A DNA stretch of 12,520 nucleotides from Moraxella nonliquefaciens. Lineage in GTDB: Bacteria; Pseudomonadota; Gammaproteobacteria; Pseudomonadales; Moraxellaceae. This document shows positions 12,242-12,520 of this stretch, one piece after another. Below the pieces are notes generated by a model, which saw nothing but the letters and a program-made list of their open reading frames with translations, had not been told where the DNA came from and did not search any database. Within the stretch, counting starts at the first letter, position 1; every line of letters starts with the position of its first letter. The stretch is from the NCBI RefSeq assembly GCF_001679005.1, contig NZ_LXTW01000009.1:1-12520 (forward strand). Direction: 5' to 3'. The translations under genes were made by a program, and so were the position numbers.

Positions 12242-12520
12242 AACCAAAAAGACACCATCGTCAGCATTCTAAACCTTGCCACAGTAACAACGGCTTATAC
12301 AGCGACTGATGGTAGCACTGCTGATGCTGTGAATGCTTCTGAGCTTGGGAAGGGGGCGGTGGAGAATAATAACTACACTTGGACTGCAGAGAGTTTTGGT
12401 ATGAATACATCAGATATCAATCATGCTATTGCAAAAATGGAGCGTTGTCAGGCAAATCCGAGTGCAAGTGATTGACAACCAAGAAATGATTATTTGGGGA
12501 ATTATGCTCGCAATGTCGTC
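12242..12520 (+). pseudogene. Second orphan VENN-class CdiA C-terminal fragment, interrupted and cut by window end
   Basis: The frame opens directly after a stop at 12239-12241 with no start codon or ribosome site and begins inside the pretoxin region (NQKDTIVSILNLAT). It contains the classic VENN junction at 12359-12370 (GAVENN). About 30 residues later it meets an in-frame TGA at 12473-12475. The same frame continues open after the TGA to the window edge (NDYLGNYARNVV), suggesting a nonsense mutation in a longer toxin domain. The first 41 bases of similarity equal 11377-11417. The toxin part differs from the other two C-termini here. Any immunity partner would lie beyond the window. Confidence 0.7.
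12245..12285 (+). repeat. 41-bp perfect direct repeat in pretoxin coding sequence (copy 2)
   Basis: Identical to 11377-11417. Similarity stops sharply on the 5' side just after the preceding immunity gene, marking a probable recombination join. Confidence 0.9.

Noticed and set aside
1..12520. Neisseria DUS or Haemophilus USS words as a clue to origin; tRNA, rRNA, CRISPR or insertion sequences
   Set aside because: Reading both strands by eye I saw no recurring uptake words, no cloverleaf or rRNA segments, no spaced repeats and no transposase or terminal inverted repeats. The cassette mosaic is explained by homologous pretoxin and tail repeats.

Overview
The window carries one two-partner secretion locus of the contact-dependent growth inhibition (CDI) type. 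A divergent transporter/effector gene pair is followed by a tail of small immunity-like genes and broken effector C-termini. The organism is probably a member of the Moraxellaceae, most likely a Moraxella. The reasons are the effector's linker motif (FNRQLH just before the variable C-terminus, an NRQLH form I associate with Moraxella/Acinetobacter CdiA), the moderate-to-low GC coding style, and the absence of the repeated Neisseria or Haemophilus DNA-uptake words. This assignment is inference.

Layout: positions 22-1962 (minus strand) encode the outer-membrane TpsB/CdiB transporter, with a signal peptide, a POTRA with a Cys pair and a VRGF barrel motif. A 147-bp AT-rich intergenic region holds two well-spaced divergent sigma70-like promoters. 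Positions 2110-10116 (plus strand) encode the 2668-residue CdiA-type effector: ESPR signal peptide, TPS domain, FHA-1 beta-helix repeats, a receptor-binding-type central segment with four Cys, the conserved YKQWLGSDYM segment, FHA-2 repeats, a pretoxin helical region, the FNRQLH junction and a roughly 300-residue variable C-terminus ending in a Gly-rich, Cys-containing domain.

From 10103 to the window end the DNA becomes AT-rich and mosaic. It holds a 91-aa membrane immunity candidate overlapping the cdiA stop; a frameshifted toxin-tail remnant with a 60-aa membrane protein overlapping its stop by ATGA; a second toxin-tail remnant with a second 91-aa immunity paralogue; an orphan VENN-class CdiA C-terminal module (toxin 11068-11958) with its own 91-aa membrane protein (11961-12236); and a further VENN module interrupted by an in-frame stop and running off the window.

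How it works together: CdiB would export CdiA to the cell surface, the CdiA C-terminus would enter neighbouring cells, and the adjacent small membrane protein would protect siblings. All candidate immunity proteins here are tiny and membrane-spanning, and the toxins are Gly-rich. I therefore infer toxins acting at or in the inner membrane; I do not recognise the toxin family. The distal cassettes look like a reservoir of retained immunity genes and silent toxin ends.
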